A model generated the notes under the pieces. The model saw only the letters and a program-made list of their open reading frames with translations. It was not told the DNA's origin and ran no database searches. The translations under genes were made by a program, and so were the position numbers. Positions 1 through 8,199 of a DNA stretch of 64,000 bases are shown here, in pieces. The stretch is from CAVQDV01 sp963711375 (GTDB taxonomy: Bacteria > Pseudomonadota > Gammaproteobacteria > Coxiellales > Coxiellaceae). The stretch spans positions 2,790,001-2,854,000 of the forward strand of contig CAVQDV010000005.1 in NCBI GenBank assembly GCA_963711375.1, written 5' to 3'. Position 1 is the first letter of the stretch. Each line of letters opens with the position of its first letter.

Positions 1-1027
1 GCGCCAAAACAATAGGGCGGGCGCAAAAGAATCTTTTGGCGCTTCACTTCAGTGCTCTGAAAATATTAAAGAAAAGTCAAATCAGGTTTTGGTATCGCGT
101 GCAAAGTGTCTAGGATCTCTTGTTCAGATTTATTACGAAGAGAAAAACTTTGTAGAAGTAATACGGGCTGGTTTCTCGGCGATAAAAGCACTTGAAATTA
201 TTCAAAAGGGAGCACTTCCCCCGGACCTTTCTTTTGAAAGACAATATTTTAGATTGCAAGATGCCTGCAATCACGAGATAAGAAATAACCTTTTTAAGGG
301 TAATTGGGTGGAAGGGAAAAAAATTCTTAGTCAGTTTTTACAGTTTCATGTTGCCAACTTCGAGCTCATTGACCTAAATCAAGCTGGTGCTATTCCTAGC
401 TTAAAATTTGAAGAGGCAGATCTAATGTTTAAAATTATGCCTGTTTTAGAAGTAAGTTTTAATATTTACATTTTAATTCTGAGAATTTTTCAAACCCATT
501 TTACTGAATATTATAGCGTCAAATTTTGGGCTAACATTAATGAGATACTGCAAACACCTTTATTTGAGTGTGATTTTTCACTGCATGATGCCTTAATTTT
601 ACTTTGCAAAGCCCTGGAAAAGGCAGCTGCAACTAAGCAATCCAATTTTATTAATCCAAAATTTAAACTCGAATTTAATAAAGAGGAAGTTCTTAAAGAA
701 TTAGCTTTGAAAATTCAAACCTTCAAGAATTTACAAGCGGATAATTTAACCTTAGATAAAGTGATTATTCATTCCCTTCTTCAGCTTGTTCAGGAAAAAG
801 ATAAGGTAATTGAAAACCAGAAAATCCAATTGGAAAAACTTGAAAGGGCCCTAAAAGAAGGCTCATCAGAGCTTAAAAGAAATCGAGAGGATGAGAAGGA
901 ATTACAGGAAACGAACGAGAAAAAAATTAAAGTCTCCGACAATTCCAATGTAATATTCAACACTAATCCTGTACCCACTTCAGATGAGTCAGGGATTCCA
1001 CCACTTACTCCCGGGAATCCTAATTAG
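1..1027 (+). CDS. TPR/coiled-coil protein, C-terminal half (5' end outside window)
   Basis: The reading frame is open from base 2, so the gene is cut only by the window edge; the first apparent start at 89 is an internal TTG. The product is almost identical to the C-terminal half of the protein at 4220-6163: bases 1-1027 align to 5137-6163 without a gap, and only about nine residues differ. It has helical repeat-like sequence, then a charged coiled coil near the end (QEKDKVIENQKIQLEKLE) and a proline-rich tail ending TPGNPN. Function is unknown. The family resembles the TPR/coiled-coil proteins often seen as effector candidates in Legionellales, which is an inference from architecture only. 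The near identity of both copies implies recent duplication or gene conversion. Confidence 0.75.
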   Translation, partial: RQNNRAGAKESFGASLQCSENIKEKSNQVLVSRAKCLGSLVQIYYEEKNFVEVIRAGFSAIKALEIIQKGALPPDLSFERQYFRLQDACNHEIRNNLFKGNWVEGKKILSQFLQFHVANFELIDLNQAGAIPSLKFEEADLMFKIMPVLEVSFNIYILILRIFQTHFTEYYSVKFWANINEILQTPLFECDFSLHDALILLCKALEKAAATKQSNFINPKFKLEFNKEEVLKELALKIQTFKNLQADNLTLDKVIIHSLLQLVQEKDKVIENQKIQLEKLERALKEGSSELKRNREDEKELQETNEKKIKVSDNSNVIFNTNPVPTSDESGIPPLTPGNPN

Positions 1028-1092
1028 TTTGAATAAAAAATATAAGCGTCAACAGAAACGTAGTAGTATTGCTTAGCCAGTCTTTATTATTG
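1028..1092 (-). pseudogene. Fossil of the 3' end of an AAA ATPase gene
   Basis: Read on the minus strand, this stretch encodes LAKQYYYVSVDAYIFYSN followed by TAA. That parallels the last residues of the AAA protein at 2744-3967 (NHYYYASVDAHISYSD). Only about 20 codons survive; upstream of them the frame hits stops. The same fossil follows the second TPR copy at 6164-6232, so it was duplicated together with that gene. Confidence 0.6.
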
Positions 1093-1115
1093 AATAACGC
1101 GCTAACCACGGTAAA

Positions 1116-1190
1116 ATATCGCAAGAATGACATTTGTCGCTTTTGCGATATGACCGTATCGCAAGATTGACATTTGTCGTTTTTGCGATA
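1116..1190. repeat. Two tandem 34-36 bp palindromes
   Basis: Palindrome 1 is at 1116-1151 (arms ATATCGCAA/TTGCGATAT) and palindrome 2 at 1157-1190 (arms TATCGCAA/TTGCGATA). Each contains an inner stem GACA-TT-TGTC. The units repeat with a period of about 40 bp and differ at few positions. They lie directly upstream of the DUF234 ATPase. The whole 103-bp stretch 1095-1197 is replaced by 5 bp (6231-6235) in the second copy of the surrounding repeat, so it behaves like an insertion or a deletion. Confidence 0.8.
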
Positions 1191-1194
1191 TTAT
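1167..1194 (+). promoter_or_regulatory. Sigma-70-like promoter inside palindrome 2
   Basis: A perfect -35 hexamer TTGACA (1167-1172) is followed after 16 bp by TATTAT (1189-1194). The -35 box lies in the palindrome's inner stem and the -10 box overlaps its right arm, so a protein bound to the palindrome would compete with RNA polymerase. It would drive the ATPase gene starting at 1228. This is inferred from sequence match only. Confidence 0.5.
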
Positions 1195-1227
1195 ATAACT
1201 GAGTCGAATGTTTCCCATAGAGGCCAA

Positions 1228-2661
1228 ATGACTAGTTTTATTGGAAGAACCACAGAAATTCAAAGAATTCGGCAGCTCCTTGAGAAGGCAACGGCTAGTC
1301 TTGTGGTCGTTTCTGGACGCAGGCGGGTGGGTAAAAGTAGTCTAATTGAACACTTTGGCCAAGACTATTCAATGCTGTCTTTTGAAGGTTTGTCCCCACG
1401 CCAGGCGATCACCACTCAAGATCAGCTTGATGAATTTGCTCGTCAACTTGCTCGCCAATGTCAGGCCCCCTATCGACGTTTCTCAGACTGGGGTGATGCG
1501 CTTCATGCATTAAGTCAACATACTCAAAAGGGGCAAAAAGTTATTCTGCTCGATGAGATAAGCTGGATGGCTCTTGAAGACCCTGATTTCCCTGGAAAAA
1601 TAAAAATCGCTTGGGATAAATATTTTAAAAAAAATCCAAAAATGATTCTTTTTTTATGTGGATCTGTTTCAACGTGGATTAAGAAAAACATTGTTAATAA
1701 TACGGGATTTCACGGAAGAATATCTCTGAAACTCAATTTGCGAGAATTACCCTTGAATATTTGCAAAAAATTTTGGGGGCGCTATGAGAATAAAATTTCT
1801 AATTTAGAAAAGCTGAGACTCATCTCCGTCACAGGAGGAATACCTAAATATCTTGAAGAAATTAACCCAAAAATCACAGCCGAAGAAAACATAAGAAGAA
1901 TGGCTTTCACGGAAGGGGGAATCTTATTTAACGATTTCACCGATATCTTTACCGATACTTTAATGCGAAAAAGTGATATCTACGAGAAAATTGTTCGCCT
2001 CCTTAGTGATGGGCCGGTAGAATCAAGGGATATTGCCAAGAAGATAGGGACTCCAAAAGGTAAATATCTAAGCGAACTACTCGATGAACTAAAAACCGCT
2101 GGTTTTATTAGCCAAAATTCAAGCTGGAACTTAAGAACCGGGAAGAGTTCAAAAATAGCCGTATATAGACTCAAAGATAATTATATCCGCTTTTATCTAA
2201 AGTATATTGAGCCTAATATTGAGAAGATTATTTCTGGAAACTTTTCTAATTACTCACTAAACTCCCTCCCGGGTTGGGCCTCGATAATGTCTCTACAAAT
2301 AGAAAATTTAGTATTAAACAATCGAGATAAAATTAAATCTTTGCTTAATATAATGCCTGATGAAATTATTAACGATAACCCCTATTTACAAAGAGCAACA
2401 AGCCGGCAAAAAGGATGCCAAATTGATTATTTAATTCAAACGAGACCTGATAGCCTATATGTCTGTGAAATTCGATACAGCCGAAATCCCATTAAAAGAT
2501 CTATCATCGAAGAAGTAGAGGAAAAAATTAATCGACTCAAGGTACCAAAACGCATTTCGATCAGGCCAATTTTAATTTATCTGGGGGAAGTTCATGATGA
2601 GGTTCTCGATGCCAATTATTTTAATCGAATCATCAATATTGAAGATCTTTTGGTAGATTGA
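1228..2661 (+). CDS. Archaeal-type AAA ATPase with DUF234 nuclease-like C-terminus
   Basis: P-loop ATPase of the ATPase_2 plus DUF234 type. The Walker A motif GRRRVGKSS is at about residues 30-38 and Walker B VILLDE at about 105-110. A helical/winged-helix middle follows. The C-terminal DUF234 part carries D near residue 400 and E-I-R near 414-416, which resembles a PD-(D/E)XK nuclease core with Arg in the Lys position. I chose ATG 1228 because it has an AGAGG site upstream and starts right before the conserved FIGRTTEI; a longer frame from TTG 1174 would run through the palindrome. Such ATPases are often multicopy and mobile in prokaryotes, but their biological role is unknown. The gene sits between two copies of a duplicated segment. 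Confidence 0.8.
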   Translation: MTSFIGRTTEIQRIRQLLEKATASLVVVSGRRRVGKSSLIEHFGQDYSMLSFEGLSPRQAITTQDQLDEFARQLARQCQAPYRRFSDWGDALHALSQHTQKGQKVILLDEISWMALEDPDFPGKIKIAWDKYFKKNPKMILFLCGSVSTWIKKNIVNNTGFHGRISLKLNLRELPLNICKKFWGRYENKISNLEKLRLISVTGGIPKYLEEINPKITAEENIRRMAFTEGGILFNDFTDIFTDTLMRKSDIYEKIVRLLSDGPVESRDIAKKIGTPKGKYLSELLDELKTAGFISQNSSWNLRTGKSSKIAVYRLKDNYIRFYLKYIEPNIEKIISGNFSNYSLNSLPGWASIMSLQIENLVLNNRDKIKSLLNIMPDEIINDNPYLQRATSRQKGCQIDYLIQTRPDSLYVCEIRYSRNPIKRSIIEEVEEKINRLKVPKRISIRPILIYLGEVHDEVLDANYFNRIINIEDLLVD

Positions 2662-2743
2662 TTAAAAAGAATAAGGCTAGGCTGAAATGGTATGTCTATT
2701 ACCAAGCCAATTTCGAGAATGATACAGTTCATCAACTTCTCTT

Positions 2744-3967
2744 TTAATCTGAATAAGAAATATGTGCGTCAACGGAGGCGTAATAATAATGATTACGCCA
2801 TTCTTTTGTGTAGCCTACTAATTTATATCCTTGAAGCTTTGAAAGGACATTCGAAACGTAGCTTGCTTTTTTGCCCACGATTTCGGCTATTTCTTTTACT
2901 TGTATGGAGTCGTGTTGCACCACTGCTTTTAAGATGAGTTCTTCATTGGCGCTGAGATTGTAACGACTGACACGTTCTTTTGCGTAGTTAATAATAGCCG
3001 GCTTTGCTAAATCTAAAGTGATTCGGTCTGATAAAGTACCTAATTGAAGTACATTAAATAGTCTTGTTAATAAGCCAAAAATATAACGTAAACGACCTTT
3101 GGTGACTTTATAAAGATAGAGCCAGACTTCCTTGTCAACGGGTAGGTTTACCTTGGAATTTATTCGGAAATACTTAATGCGTTTTTCAATCATAGCCAAA
3201 TAATCCACTTCAGAAAGTGGTGTGATATCGGTTTCATGGGCGATAATATCATCAACGCGATCTATTTCTTGGGAAATAAATCGGCGCAAAGACATATCGC
3301 CAACCAGCAACCAGCTAGTGCCGGTTATTTGAAGATAATCTCGCATGACATTCAATAATTGCTTTAGATGATTTTCATCCTGTACAACGCCAACATCTAA
3401 ATTATTCAATTGAATTAAAATGCCATATTTAAATCCCAGCTTGAGAACCACCTTGACGAGATCCTCTAAATGATGGGCTAACACTTGGGTAGGCATGATG
3501 ACGGGCTGGCTGGCGCTGCTCGATTTTCCATAATTACCGCCAAAGCCAAAGGCGGATGCACCGAAGGAACGAAAGGTTTCCGTTACGCGCTTCACCATGG
3601 TTTTGGCTTCTTTAAATTTTTGCTGATTTTTAACTTGATCAAAATATTGGATCTCCAAAGTGGAGACTACATTGGCAATGATGGCTGCCATCAGGGTGTC
3701 GCCATTCCAATTGGGCTCCACTCGGATCTCGCTAGTTGGCGTGAAATATTTTCCCTCTTCCTGCGCCTTAAATCGTAAAAAATTTCCAAAAGAAGTAGTG
3801 CCCACCCCCCTGGAACCTTCAATAACCATCACAATGTTATTGGAATGCAAAGCGAATTGAGCCGTTTTCAGCTTTTCACGATTGCCGGTATAGAGTTCCA
3901 AGGTCGAGGCCGTAATGGGCTGCGTCTTGAAGGGCTCATCTTTAAAGCCCATGGATTCCCATTGCAT
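2744..3967 (-). CDS. AAA family ATPase-like protein with C-terminal winged helix
   Basis: 407 residues. The P-loop position reads GSRGVGTTS (about 51-59), where the usual Lys before Ser/Thr is Thr. The Walker B-like segment ILIQLNNLD (about 183-191) lacks the usual acidic pair. The middle resembles the lid helices of Orc/Cdc6- or TniB-type AAA proteins. Residues about 340-400 form a winged-helix DNA-binding domain. ATP hydrolysis is therefore doubtful from sequence, although the family may tolerate this variant. It converges on the DUF234 ATPase and is divergent from the TPR gene at 4220. A 17-bp palindrome lies 33 bp upstream of its start. Two 3'-end fossils of a related gene lie nearby. Function is unknown; DNA-linked regulation is plausible. 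Confidence 0.75.
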   Translation of the reverse strand: MQWESMGFKDEPFKTQPITASTLELYTGNREKLKTAQFALHSNNIVMVIEGSRGVGTTSFGNFLRFKAQEEGKYFTPTSEIRVEPNWNGDTLMAAIIANVVSTLEIQYFDQVKNQQKFKEAKTMVKRVTETFRSFGASAFGFGGNYGKSSSASQPVIMPTQVLAHHLEDLVKVVLKLGFKYGILIQLNNLDVGVVQDENHLKQLLNVMRDYLQITGTSWLLVGDMSLRRFISQEIDRVDDIIAHETDITPLSEVDYLAMIEKRIKYFRINSKVNLPVDKEVWLYLYKVTKGRLRYIFGLLTRLFNVLQLGTLSDRITLDLAKPAIINYAKERVSRYNLSANEELILKAVVQHDSIQVKEIAEIVGKKASYVSNVLSKLQGYKLVGYTKEWRNHYYYASVDAHISYSD

Positions 3968-3999
3968 GCGATTCTCCTCATATCACTTACTTGCCAGGA

Positions 4000-4016
4000 T
4001 TGTGATAATATCACAA
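4000..4016. promoter_or_regulatory. Operator-like palindrome upstream of the AAA gene
   Basis: TTGTGATAATATCACAA is a perfect inverted repeat (arms TTGTGAT/ATCACAA, 3-bp centre) in the divergent region between the AAA gene (start 3967) and the TPR gene (start 4220). It resembles a CRP half-site pair but has 5 rather than 6 central bases. A repressor site, perhaps for the winged-helix protein itself, is an inference. Confidence 0.4.
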
Positions 4017-4219
4017 AAAAAACTAATATTACAAATTTTTCTTAGATGATACTGCAGTTAAGGTAACGTTAATGTGAGGCAATTGGATGTCCAAAATAAA
4101 AAAATTCAGGAATTTAATAATTCCTTAATCTTAACCTGCTAAAGTGCTTCTTTTGGCGCCTCTTTATCAATGAGAGGGTTTATTGCCTAATTATTAATAA
4201 AAAAGTGGGGCATGCTGTT

Positions 4220-6163
4220 ATGAGAAGAACCGAACAAACTGTTAATCTTGGCGAGGTAAAGGAAGCTGAAAAACCCATATCAAGGAATTTTTTTGATCTT
4301 GCCAAATCTGGAGATCTTACTGGGGTTATAAATTTCGTAAAGCAGCAGGGGGGAAAGATCACTACAACTCTTTTGATTGGAATCTGCCTTTGCGAAGATC
4401 CGATACAAAAAAATGAGCTGTTTCTATTCATAAAACAAGGCCTCACCAATAAGTCCCTATATTTTAATGATAAAACACAGTTAGCTCATGTCCAGGCCGC
4501 GATGGGGGACTTAAGTATTTTTGAGCAAGGGGAAAAATCGCTGGGCCTAATGAATGCACATTCCCTCACCCCGATTTATTTTGCGATTATTGCCGGTAAG
4601 AATAATATACTTGAATTTAATTCAAAATTGTCTGTTCCTTATCGACCTATTCTTGAGTGGCCAGAGATAAAAACAGACTTCCAAAGGATCATTTTTCGCA
4701 ACGCGCTAGAGTTCCTCGCTAAAGCATATGTTAAGCAGCAGAACTTACCAAAAGCGATAGAAACCTATCGTGACAGTATCAAGAAACTCAACTCCACACA
4801 ACAACACTCAACCATATCTTTACAAATGCTTGCTAACTGTCAAGACAAGCTTGCTGAACTATATTTAAAACAAGAGAACCTGGAAGCGACGATAGAGCTC
4901 AGTTCTGCTTGCATTAAAACCTATGAGAATATTAAACCAGTATCAAAAGAAAATATTGTGAGGATGAATCACTGGGGAAATTGGCTTATCACTCAACATG
5001 TTCCGAAAAAGAACTGGGTAAGCATAATAGAAATCGCTTCTGTTCTTATTAGAAACTTTGAGGCGATTGAAGAAAAGTCAGATGAAGTTTGGACTATACT
5101 GGCTTGGATCTACAAAAACATTGCAACCGTAAATTTGCGCCAAAACAATAGGGCGGGCGCAAAAGAATCTTTTGGCGCTTCGCTTCAGTGCTCTGAAAAT
5201 ATTAAAGAAAAGTCAAATAAGCTTTTGGTATCGCGTGCAAAGTGTCTAGGATCTCTTGTTCAAATTTATTACGAAGAGAAAAACTTTATAGAAGTAATAC
5301 GGGCTGGTTTCTCGGCGATAAAAGCACTTGAAATTATTCAAAAGGGAGCACTTCCCCCGGACCTTTCTTTTGAAAGACAATATTTTAGATTGCAAGATGC
5401 CTGCAATCACGAGATAAGAAATAACCTTTTTAAGGGTAATTGGGAGGAAGGGAAAAAAATTCTTAGTCAGTTTTTACAGTTTCATGTTGCCAACTTCGAG
5501 CTCATTGACCTAAATCAAGCTGGTGCTATTCCTAGCTTAAAATTTGAAGAGACAGATCTAATGTTTAAAATTATGCCTGTTTTAGAAGTAAGTTTTAATA
5601 TTTACATTTTAATTCTGAGAATTTTTCAAACCCATTTTACTGAATATTATAGCGTCAAATTTTGGGCTAAAATTAATGAGATACTGAAAACACCTTTATT
5701 TCAGTGTGATTTTTCATTGCATGATGCCTTAATTTTACTTTGCAAGGCCTTGGAAAAGGCAGCTGCAACTAAGCAATCCAATTTTATTAATCCAACATTT
5801 AAACTCGAATTTAATAAAGAGGAAGTTCTTAAAGAATTAGCTTTGAAAATTCAAACTTTCAAGAATTTACAAGCGGATAATTTAACCTTAGATAAAGTGA
5901 TTATTCATTCCCTTCTTCAGCTTGTTCAGGAAAAAGATAAGGTAATTGAAAACCAGAAAATCCAATTGGAAAAACTTGAAAGAGCCCTAAAAGAAGGCTC
6001 ATCAGAGCTTAAAAGAAATCGAGAGGATGAGAAGGAATTACAGGAAACGAACGAGAAAAAAATTAAAGTTTCCGACAATTCCAATGTAATATTCAACACT
6101 AATCCTGTACCCACTTCAGATGAGTCAGGTATTCCACCACTTACTCCCGGGAATCATAATTAG
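4220..6163 (+). CDS. TPR/ankyrin-like coiled-coil protein, full-length copy
   Basis: 647 residues from ATG 4220; the frame could begin at GTG 4205, but that start has no ribosome-binding site, while GTGGGG precedes the ATG. The N-terminus has ankyrin-like helices (DLAKSGDLTGVINFV, SLTPIYFAIIAGKNN). The centre has TPR-like repeats (AKAYVKQQNLPKAIETYRDS and similar). The C-terminus is a coiled coil, then a Pro/Ser-rich tail. There is no signal peptide and no transmembrane segment. Its second half is nearly identical to the gene fragment at 1-1027. This helical-repeat plus coiled-coil build is common among secreted effectors of intracellular Legionellales, but no secretion signal can be shown here. 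Confidence 0.75.
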   Translation: MRRTEQTVNLGEVKEAEKPISRNFFDLAKSGDLTGVINFVKQQGGKITTTLLIGICLCEDPIQKNELFLFIKQGLTNKSLYFNDKTQLAHVQAAMGDLSIFEQGEKSLGLMNAHSLTPIYFAIIAGKNNILEFNSKLSVPYRPILEWPEIKTDFQRIIFRNALEFLAKAYVKQQNLPKAIETYRDSIKKLNSTQQHSTISLQMLANCQDKLAELYLKQENLEATIELSSACIKTYENIKPVSKENIVRMNHWGNWLITQHVPKKNWVSIIEIASVLIRNFEAIEEKSDEVWTILAWIYKNIATVNLRQNNRAGAKESFGASLQCSENIKEKSNKLLVSRAKCLGSLVQIYYEEKNFIEVIRAGFSAIKALEIIQKGALPPDLSFERQYFRLQDACNHEIRNNLFKGNWEEGKKILSQFLQFHVANFELIDLNQAGAIPSLKFEETDLMFKIMPVLEVSFNIYILILRIFQTHFTEYYSVKFWAKINEILKTPLFQCDFSLHDALILLCKALEKAAATKQSNFINPTFKLEFNKEEVLKELALKIQTFKNLQADNLTLDKVIIHSLLQLVQEKDKVIENQKIQLEKLERALKEGSSELKRNREDEKELQETNEKKIKVSDNSNVIFNTNPVPTSDESGIPPLTPGNHN

Positions 6164-6264
6164 TTTGAATAAAAAATATAAGCGTCAACAGAAACGTAGT
6201 AGTATTGCTTAGCCAGTCCTTATTATTGAAATATGACTGAGTCGAATGTTTCCCATAGTGGCCG
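5137..6264. repeat. Second copy of a >1.1-kb duplicated segment (first copy 1-1226)
   Basis: Bases 5137-6230 match 1-1094 with no indel. After a break (5 bp here, 103 bp there) identity resumes for about 29 bp: ACTGAGTCGAATGTTTCCCA at 6236 matches 1198. The repeat thus covers the TPR gene, the AAA-gene fossil and the leader of the DUF234 gene. It is direct, with unit spacing of 5.1 kb. The left edge of the first copy lies outside the window. Confidence 0.9.
6164..6232 (-). pseudogene. Second fossil of the AAA ATPase 3' end
   Basis: Nearly identical to 1028-1092 (one base differs near 6218) and encodes the same minus-strand peptide YYYVSVDAYIFYSN plus stop. No intact AAA gene is attached on this side; the next gene is an unrelated SDR enzyme. 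It marks a rearrangement end point. Confidence 0.55.
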
Positions 6265-6299
6265 ACACCCGAAACTCAGACGCTATGGGTATCGATGCC

Positions 6300-7121
6300 T
6301 TAATCTAAGAAAAAATCTTTGGGGGGCTCTACCTCTGGATTCATTGAATATCCGGAAAAATCACTAATTCCTGCATTTTGTAACACTTCTTCATCGATAA
6401 AGAAATTGCCGCTGATTTTCTTGCTGTCTTGCGTCAAAATCCAGTAAGCAGCATCGGCGACGATAGTGGGTTTGCGTGAAATACCATAGATTTGTTTTGC
6501 AACGAGCTCTATTGCACTAGTGGCTATTGTGGTTTTTGGCCAGAGAGAATTTACGGCAATATGTCGATCTTTCAATTCAGCAGACATTCCTAAGGTGCAC
6601 ATACTCATTCCGTATTTCGAGATGGTGTAGGCGACATGATTTTTAAACCATTTTTCCTTCATATTGAGGGGCGGGGATAAATTCAAAATATGCGGATTTT
6701 CGGATTTACTTAAATGAGGAATGCATTTTTGCGAACATAAATACGTGCCACGAATGTTTATCGAAAACATTAAATCGAATTTTTTCATGTCGGTATTTAA
6801 GGTATCGGTAAGGCTGATCGCGCTCGCATCATTGATTAAAATATCAATTCCGCCAAAATGCTTAAGCGCTTCCGCCACTGAAGCTTCTACCTGTTCTTCA
6901 AACCGTATGTCCGTTACGAGGGCCAAGGCCTCCCCACCAAGAGCCTTAATTTCCTCGGCAACGCTAAAAATGGTATGCGGAAGTTTGGGGTGTGGTTCGG
7001 CCGTTTTTGCTGCTAATACAATTTTTGCTCCATCTTTGGCGCATTTTAATGCGATTTCTCGGCCTATGCCTCGGCTCGCGCCCGTAATGAACATAACCTT
7101 GTCTTTAAGGGTCGCTGGCAT
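6300..7121 (-). CDS. SDR family oxidoreductase, HSDL2-like
   Basis: Short-chain dehydrogenase of 273 residues. The NAD(P)-binding motif TGASRGIG is at about residues 14-21. The structural motif that is usually NNAS reads NDAS. The catalytic pair is in YTISK, and Ser sits in the LNLSPP segment. The sequence is typical of the classical SDR branch that includes human HSDL2 (hydroxysteroid dehydrogenase-like 2), often annotated in bacteria as a fatty-acid-linked SDR. The real substrate cannot be read from sequence. It is a single gene between the duplicated accessory segment and the divergently transcribed RRM gene. Confidence 0.85.
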   Translation of the reverse strand: MPATLKDKVMFITGASRGIGREIALKCAKDGAKIVLAAKTAEPHPKLPHTIFSVAEEIKALGGEALALVTDIRFEEQVEASVAEALKHFGGIDILINDASAISLTDTLNTDMKKFDLMFSINIRGTYLCSQKCIPHLSKSENPHILNLSPPLNMKEKWFKNHVAYTISKYGMSMCTLGMSAELKDRHIAVNSLWPKTTIATSAIELVAKQIYGISRKPTIVADAAYWILTQDSKKISGNFFIDEEVLQNAGISDFSGYSMNPEVEPPKDFFLD

Positions 7122-7253
7122 GGCAAAATTCCTTTTTTGATTTCAACCTAAGCATTATAAAGCTTTTTCTACTCTCTGGCAGCGAGAAATTAAATACTAA
7201 GCCTCGGAAACAAGACCTTCTTTACAGAAGTTTGTACTGAAAAGAGTGGACAA

Positions 7254-7282
7254 TTGATAGAAAGTCAGTACAATCTTCTAAT
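7254..7282 (+). promoter_or_regulatory. Candidate promoter of the RRM gene
   Basis: TTGATA (7254-7259), 17 bp, TCTAAT (7277-7282). Transcription from here would leave a leader of about 85 nt with a GC-rich segment (GCCGGCGCGCGCC near 7297). That would suit a cold-responsive mRNA, but the sequence does not prove it. Confidence 0.35.
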
Positions 7283-7371
7283 GCTAACGCAATTATGCCG
7301 GCGCGCGCCTTTGGGTTCTCTTCCGAACGTTGTTGATTAGCAGCATCTGTTAATATTTATAGGAGTTGGCT

Positions 7372-7740
7372 ATGAGTCAATTTAAAATCTATGTCGGGAA
7401 CCTTTCCTATGACACCACTGGCGAAGACCTGAGCGAGCTTTTTGGCAAGTTCGGACAAATCGCTGAAGTTAAACTAATCACTGATCGCGACACTGGTCGC
7501 TCTAAAGGTTTTGCATTCATTACCTTTGCTCAGGGAGAACCCATTGAAGATGCGCTCGCGCTGAATGGCACTGAATTCCAAGGTCGTCGACTCAAAGTCA
7601 ACACGGCTAAAGAAGAAAGCAGAGATGGCCGTTCCGGCGGCGGTGCTGGTGGTCGCGGTGGCCGTCCAGGCGGCGGCGGTCGTCCAGGTGGACGTCCAAA
7701 CAGCGGCGGCGGCAACTTCCGTCGTGACGATCGCAACTAA
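7372..7740 (+). CDS. RRM-domain RNA-binding protein, glycine-rich tail
   Basis: 122 residues from ATG 7372, with AGGAG six bases upstream; an upstream in-frame TTG is less likely. One RNA recognition motif covers residues 1-80, with RNP2 IYVGNL and RNP1 KGFAFITF carrying the aromatic RNA-contacting residues. The tail is Gly/Arg-rich (RGG-like). This is the build of bacterial and cyanobacterial RRM proteins, which bind single-stranded RNA and are often cold-induced. The gene has its own promoter candidate and a strong terminator, so it is probably monocistronic. Confidence 0.9.
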   Translation: MSQFKIYVGNLSYDTTGEDLSELFGKFGQIAEVKLITDRDTGRSKGFAFITFAQGEPIEDALALNGTEFQGRRLKVNTAKEESRDGRSGGGAGGRGGRPGGGGRPGGRPNSGGGNFRRDDRN

Positions 7741-7769
7741 AATTTTTAGTACATCGTCTCTATTAGATT

Positions 7770-7808
7770 CGCTTGGTTTTCTTCGGAATCCAAGCGTTTC
7801 TTTTTTAT
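7770..7808 (+). terminator. Rho-independent terminator after the RRM gene
   Basis: Stem CGCTTGG (7770-7776) / CCAAGCG (7790-7796), then a T-rich run TTTCTTTTTT. It separates the RRM gene from rsfS. Confidence 0.8.
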
Positions 7809-7834
7809 ACACCCTCTTTTAATTAGTGATCTTT

Positions 7835-8191
7835 ATGTCAGATTCCACCGTTTTAGAAAAAATTGTCTATGATACTCTCGATAGCAATAAAGCCATCGAA
7901 ATTACCAAAATTGATGTCAGCAAAATGACTTCTGTAATTGATACAATGTTCATTTGCAGCGCTACTTCTACTCGTCATGCCAAAACGCTTGCCGATAAGG
8001 TGATTCAAGCCTCAAAAGCGGCTGGTTTCAGACCTCTTAGTGTTCAAGGCGAAGGCTTAGGTGAATGGGTTCTTGTCGATTTATCAGATCTTGTCGTTCA
8101 CATTATGCTGGCGGAAGTGCGTGAGTTTTATAGCTTAGAAAAACTGTGGACAACAGCATTAAATAGTCGCGAGCAATCTGCCGCACAGTAA
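7835..8191 (+). CDS. rsfS: Ribosomal silencing factor RsfS
   Basis: 118 residues from ATG 7835; an earlier in-frame GTG at 7826 has no better site. RsfS/Iojap family: binds ribosomal protein L14 (uL14) and blocks subunit joining when nutrients are scarce. Family signatures visible are the early DxxS...DTMFICSATSTRHAKTLAD block and the later GEGLGEWVLVDLSDLVVHIM segment. It is followed after 8 bp by rlmH, the usual rsfS-rlmH pair of gammaproteobacteria, itself followed by mrdA. Confidence 0.95.
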   Translation: MSDSTVLEKIVYDTLDSNKAIEITKIDVSKMTSVIDTMFICSATSTRHAKTLADKVIQASKAAGFRPLSVQGEGLGEWVLVDLSDLVVHIMLAEVREFYSLEKLWTTALNSREQSAAQ

Positions 8192-8199
8192 ATAGTCCC

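Noticed and set aside
1116..1190. Short CRISPR-like array (two similar units 40 bp apart)
   Set aside because: Only two units, both palindromic throughout with no spacers, and they overlap a promoter.
2692..2937. Plus-strand open frame over the 3' end of the AAA gene
   Set aside because: It is antisense to a well-supported coding region and shows no family features.
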